NCBI GenBank assembly: GCA_038373865.1
Contig: JAXGGA010001625.1
Span: 81,760-145,759 of the forward strand
DNA length: 64,000 bases
DNA from: Uloborus plumipes
Lineage: Eukaryota > Arthropoda > Arachnida > Araneae > Uloboridae
Reading direction: 5' to 3'
Shown here: piece by piece, positions 60,217-64,000 of the stretch
How positions within the stretch are numbered: position 1 is the stretch's first letter
How the letters are laid out: each line of letters begins with the position of its first letter
The notes under the pieces: model-generated
Told to the model about the DNA's origin: nothing
Databases searched by the model: none
The model's input: only the letters and a program-made list of their open reading frames with translations
Program-made: the position numbers and the translations under genes

Positions 60217-60388
60217 TAGGGGCAGATTTATCATATAGCAACTGCGGCAATAGCGAGGACCCCTATGATATAGAAGCCCAAAGGGATACAGAATGGCACA
60301 TGAAAACTATTTTACGTTCAGTTAATCTCAAAGGAGCCTCAAAAAATATATTTCGACGGGGGTCCCTAAACCTGTAAATCTATCCCTG
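60217..60388. mobile_element. Degraded hAT-type MITE
   Basis: The left end TAGGGGCAGATTTAT and the inverted right end CAGGGATAGATTTAC are related. The flanking 8-mers GTGTGAGA and ATATAAGA agree at five positions and differ only by G/A changes, consistent with an old target duplication. 172 bp, non-coding. Confidence 0.6.
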
Positions 60389-60913
60389 ATATAAGATAAA
60401 ATGATTTCAATACAATACTAAATGATTGTGTACATCAGACTGCTTTAAATTTCACAACCGATCTGTATCTACCCAGAAAAAAAGTTTTAAGGGGGCGAAG
60501 ATGACTCTATAGTCTGTAGTCAAATGAAAATTTCTTCCTTTTGAGATCATAACAATTCATTCTAGCAACAACTCAGCAGATTTTTTTAAAGCGTCAGTAT
60601 ATTTTTGGTGTGCCTCACTCTTCTTATATTTAGAGACCTCGCATATTGACTAATCATTGTACAGCTTTCAATTGACTTCCTGATGACTGGAATTACTGAA
60701 TCCAGTAGTATTACACTTACTTAAAGCAAACAAATCATAAAACATTTTTGAGTTTAATAACGGATTCAGAAAGATATTACGAGTAAATGCACATGTAAAT
60801 AGCATATATTCACAATGCTGCTAAAATTTACCCCAAATTGTTCTCATTACCAGTTATCAACTATCTCTCTTATATCTTATCCTTTATCCAGTTACGAACT
60901 GTCTTTCTTCTAT

Positions 60914-63875
60914 GAGCGATTCCATACCAAATCACCGAATGGGGGTCGCACGACCGACTCGGATTTTTTTTTAATTTGGTACACAGATTGATGGTATAGA
61001 GGTATGAAAAAGCCCAAAAGGAAAGTTACCTGCTCCACTTATTTTCTGAGATACATGCCCTCAAAGTTTGTCCGCCACGTCAAAATACTAAAAAAGTGAT
61101 GTTATTTAATCATTTTTTATAAAAAATCGTACTCATGCAAAATAAAAGTGTTAGATATCTATGGAAACTAGTTACTCTAGGCATTCTGAAAAAAAATACT
61201 AGAACGTTCATAATGAAAATTGCCAAGGTACAGGGCTCTTTGAAGTTGTCACCACAAAAACTTGATTTTGCAGATTTTGCTAAAATTCAGGCATTTATTA
61301 CAAAAAAAAGGCAAACAAAACCAAAGGTTTTCTCACTTTCTGGTAGTGTACAGGTCCTTCTTGTAAATTGCTACGCAATAAATTTTTTGGGTTTCTCACT
61401 CCTTCTTGGAAATATTTTAGCTTAAAGATAAGCCGTAAGGCAAAAAATGCGTTTTTGGCCATCTTGGCAGCCATTTTTCTCATAAAGGGGGAGCAGTAGA
61501 AACTTTAATTTTTTTTTAAAACAAGCCACTGATATGTTAGCTATTCACAGGAAAAGAGTTTACTTTTGGTTATTTCTCCCATTAAGAGATATCCTGCTGA
61601 CAGTATATGCATATTTTTCGCGACGACCATATGCTTTTGTTCCCCCTCTCATGGACTTAAAATTAATTAAACCAAAAAATAATGATATATTTATTATTAG
61701 CTGTATTATGTACCCAATATGTCATGAAATTTAATTTATTAAATCATTGAACAATAAATTAGATAATTGATAAAAACAAGAAAAAGTATTTCTCTGATGC
61801 CTGAGCATTATGCATTCATAATTATAAAGCACTAAATACTTTCTTGAGAAATTAATTAACATAAATGAGCTCTAAATATCTATATTATAAGCGATACCCA
61901 ATCTTGTGATTGGGATACTCCTGTTTTTAATTGAAGAATTTCTTGAATATCACATGAATGTCAGGAAACTAAATGAGGTCTTTTCGTTTGATGTAGGATA
62001 TTTTATGACAAATTTCATTTGATGGGCTACTAACTGAGCATGGTGATAAAGAGCTATTAATTTCAGCATCGAATTCCATTTTACCTTATTAACAGTTAAA
62101 TATTTACAAAATAATTAAATAAATAATTTAATATAAAACCATGCTTGAAGAATTAAAATTAGTGCAACTAATTTATTCCCATACTGATCTTTACAAAATT
62201 GACATGCGTTGAGCACTGATAAGAACTGACAAGAAAAAGTTTACTCACTAAAATATTAGTTCACAGATACTATAAAGCATACATTCTATTTTCCACAAAA
62301 TAATACTGCAACAAAGAACAAGGGTATCCTCCTGTTTATAGCCATCAACCAGGAACATCCAATCACAAGATTGGGTATTGCCTATGAGATAAATATTCGA
62401 AGCTCCTTTATTTTAATTGATTTTTCAAGAAATTCTTTAGTACCTACCCCTTTATACCCTTGTTCTTTGTTGCAGTATTATTTTGTAGAAAATAGAATGT
62501 ACGCTTTATAGTATCTGTGAACTAGTATTTTAGTGAGTAAACTTATTCTTGTCAGTTCTTATCAGTGCTCAACACATGTCAGTTTTGTAAAGATCAGTAT
62601 GGGAATAAATTAGTTGCACTCATTTTAATTCTTCAAGCATGGCTTTATATTAAATTATTTATTTAATTATTTTATAAATATTTAACTGTTAATAAGGTAA
62701 AATGGAATTCGATGCTGAAATTAATAGCTCTTTATCACCATGCTCAGTTAGTAGCCCATCAAATGAAATTTGTCATAAAATATCCTACATCAAACGAAAA
62801 GACCTCATTTATTTTCCTGACATTCATGTGATATTCAAGAAATTCTTCAATTAAAAACAGGAGTATCCCAATCACAAGATTGGGTATCGCTTATAATATA
62901 GATATTTAGAGCTCATTTATGTTAATTAATTTCTCAAGAAAGTATTTAGTGCTTTATAATTATGAATGCATAATGCTCAGGCATCAGAGAAATACTTTTT
63001 CTTGTTTTTATCAATTATCTAATTTATTGTTCAATGATTTAATAAATTAAATTTCATGACATATTGGGTACATAATACAGCTAATAATAAATATATCATT
63101 ATTTTTTGGTTTAATTAATTTTAAGTCCATGAGAGGGGGAACAAAAGCATATGGTCGTCGTGAAAAACATGCATATACTGTCAGCAGGATATCTCTTAAT
63201 GGAGGAAATAACCAAAAGTAAACTCTTTTCCTGTGAATAGCTAACATATCAGTGGCTCGTTTTAAAAAAAAATTAAAGTTTCTACTGCTCCCCCTTTATG
63301 AGAAAAATGGCTGCCAAGATGGCCAAAAACGCATTTTTTGCCTTACGGCTTATCTTTAAGCTAAAATATTTCCAAGAAGGAGTGAGAAACCCAAAAAATT
63401 TATTGCATAGCAATTTACAGGGAGGACCTGTACACTACCAGAAAGTGAGAAAACCTTTGGTTTTGTTTGCCTTTTTTTGTAATAAATGCCTGAATTTTAG
63501 CAAAATCTGCAAAATCAAGTTTTTGTGGTGACAACTTCAAAGAGCCCTGTACCTTGGCAATTTTCATTATGAACGTTCTAATATTTTTTTTCAGAATGCC
63601 TGGAGTAACTAGTTTCCATAGATATCTAACACTTTTATTTTGCATGGTACGATTTTTTTATAAAAAATGATTAAATAACATCACTTTTTTAGTATTTTGA
63701 CGTGGCGGACAAACTTTGAGGGCATGTATCTCAGAAAATAAGTGGAGCAGGTAACTTTCCTTTTGGGCTTTTTCATACCTCTATACCATCAATCTGTGTA
63801 CCAAATTAAAAAAAAATCCGAGTCGGTCGTGCGACCAACTTTTTTTTTTTTCGGTGATTTGGTATGGAATCGCTC
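60914..63875. mobile_element. 2.96 kb foldback element (arms about 1.42 kb)
   Basis: The left arm 60914-62327 and right arm 62454-63875 are inverted copies with only scattered substitutions and small indels. They surround a 126-bp loop. The ends are GAGCGATTCCATACCAAATC and its inverse. CTAT occurs directly outside both ends (60910-60913 and 63876-63879), a possible 4-bp target duplication. Mirrored open frames of 60-96 codons lie in each arm and match no known protein. A Tc1/mariner-, Sola- or other assignment cannot be made from the ends alone. Confidence 0.85.
62328..62453. repeat. Loop of the foldback element: a diverged copy of arm sequence
   Basis: The loop contains CCAATCACAAGATTGGGTAT followed by GCCTATGAGATAAATATTCG and a TTTTCAAGAAATTCTTTAGT stretch. 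This matches, in the same orientation, the right-arm segment 62862-62960 and inversely 61840-61925. The unit includes the small hairpin CCCAATCACAAGATTGGG. Confidence 0.7.
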
Positions 63876-64000
63876 CTATATTATCCTATATCAAATTATG
63901 AACAATCTTTTAACTCCTCTTCTGAATTACAATTAAAGTTTTTAAAGAAGGGAGTCAGACTACGGTAACGCTAAAAAACGTTGTAAAATTTGTTGCAACT

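Larger units (their letters stand above)
48447..64000 (-). other. gro: Probable groucho upstream intron (partial, at least 15.5 kb)
   Basis: The segment lies upstream, on the minus strand, of the LKLECEK exon. I looked for the preceding exon (RIKEEF..QAQYH) and did not find it, so this is read as intron continuing past the window edge. It contains three tandem arrays, several GC-richer islands, a 1.3 kb TA-flanked element, an hAT-type MITE and a 2.96 kb foldback element. A possible 12-nt microexon at 53946-53957 is listed separately. That this whole span belongs to groucho is inference. Confidence 0.6.

Noticed and set aside
61135..61734. Frames of 60-96 codons in the foldback element, mirrored at 63047-63645
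   Set aside because: They are the same non-coding arm sequence in two orientations and match no transposase motif.

Overview
This 64 kb window is AT-rich animal nuclear DNA. It is mostly intron and interspersed repeat. Long homopolymer tracts, dozens of miniature inverted-repeat elements, GT/AG-bounded short exons and multi-kilobase introns rule out a prokaryote. The only gene I can name is a groucho/TLE transcriptional co-repressor on the minus strand. Two adjacent exons of its N-terminal Q (tetramerisation) domain are present, at 48383-48446 and 46933-46977, each with good splice sites. Exons for the preceding and following parts of the protein were not found by eye. The window would therefore lie inside one locus with flanking introns of at least about 15.5 kb (upstream side) and 46.9 kb (downstream side). 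The repeat families and intron sizes resemble a chelicerate arthropod, perhaps a spider; this is inference only.

Layout: 1-1.1 kb holds an inverted-repeat element with a TA-flanked pogo/Tigger-like MITE inserted beside it. The 4.5-10 kb stretch has an hAT-type MITE with a perfect 8-bp target duplication and two degenerate tandem arrays. The 10.64-18.44 kb stretch is a stacked palindrome complex: a 5.0 kb palindrome with 2.49 kb near-identical arms abuts a second palindrome with 0.67 kb arms. Both are centred on the same 373-bp hairpin core, and the second is split by a 1.06 kb hAT-like insertion. The arrangement reads X-core-X'-Y'-core-Y. The 19.7-26.8 kb stretch is rich in local tandem duplications (266, 87, 567 and 420-450 bp periods). 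The 29.9-35.1 kb stretch is a cluster of MITEs (TA-, TTAA- and CACTG-type) plus a 123-bp tandem array.

The 36.5-44.4 kb stretch alternates hAT-type MITEs with GC-richer islands that could be regulatory, and has one possible plus-strand exon. The 46.9-48.5 kb stretch holds the two groucho exons, with a duplicated intron segment and a TTAA (piggyBac-type) MITE between them. The 49.4-57.2 kb stretch has three further tandem arrays and GC-richer islands. The 58.1-63.9 kb stretch has a 1.3 kb TA-flanked element studded with a GGTTGTGAC motif and a 2.96 kb foldback element.

Apart from the groucho exons, no open frame longer than about 60 codons looks like a conserved protein. The longest ones are by-products of palindromes or tandem repeats. 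No RNA gene, CRISPR array or intact transposase was seen. The most interesting item is the palindrome complex, whose internal sequence markers fit a tandem duplication followed by inversion between two hairpin cores.
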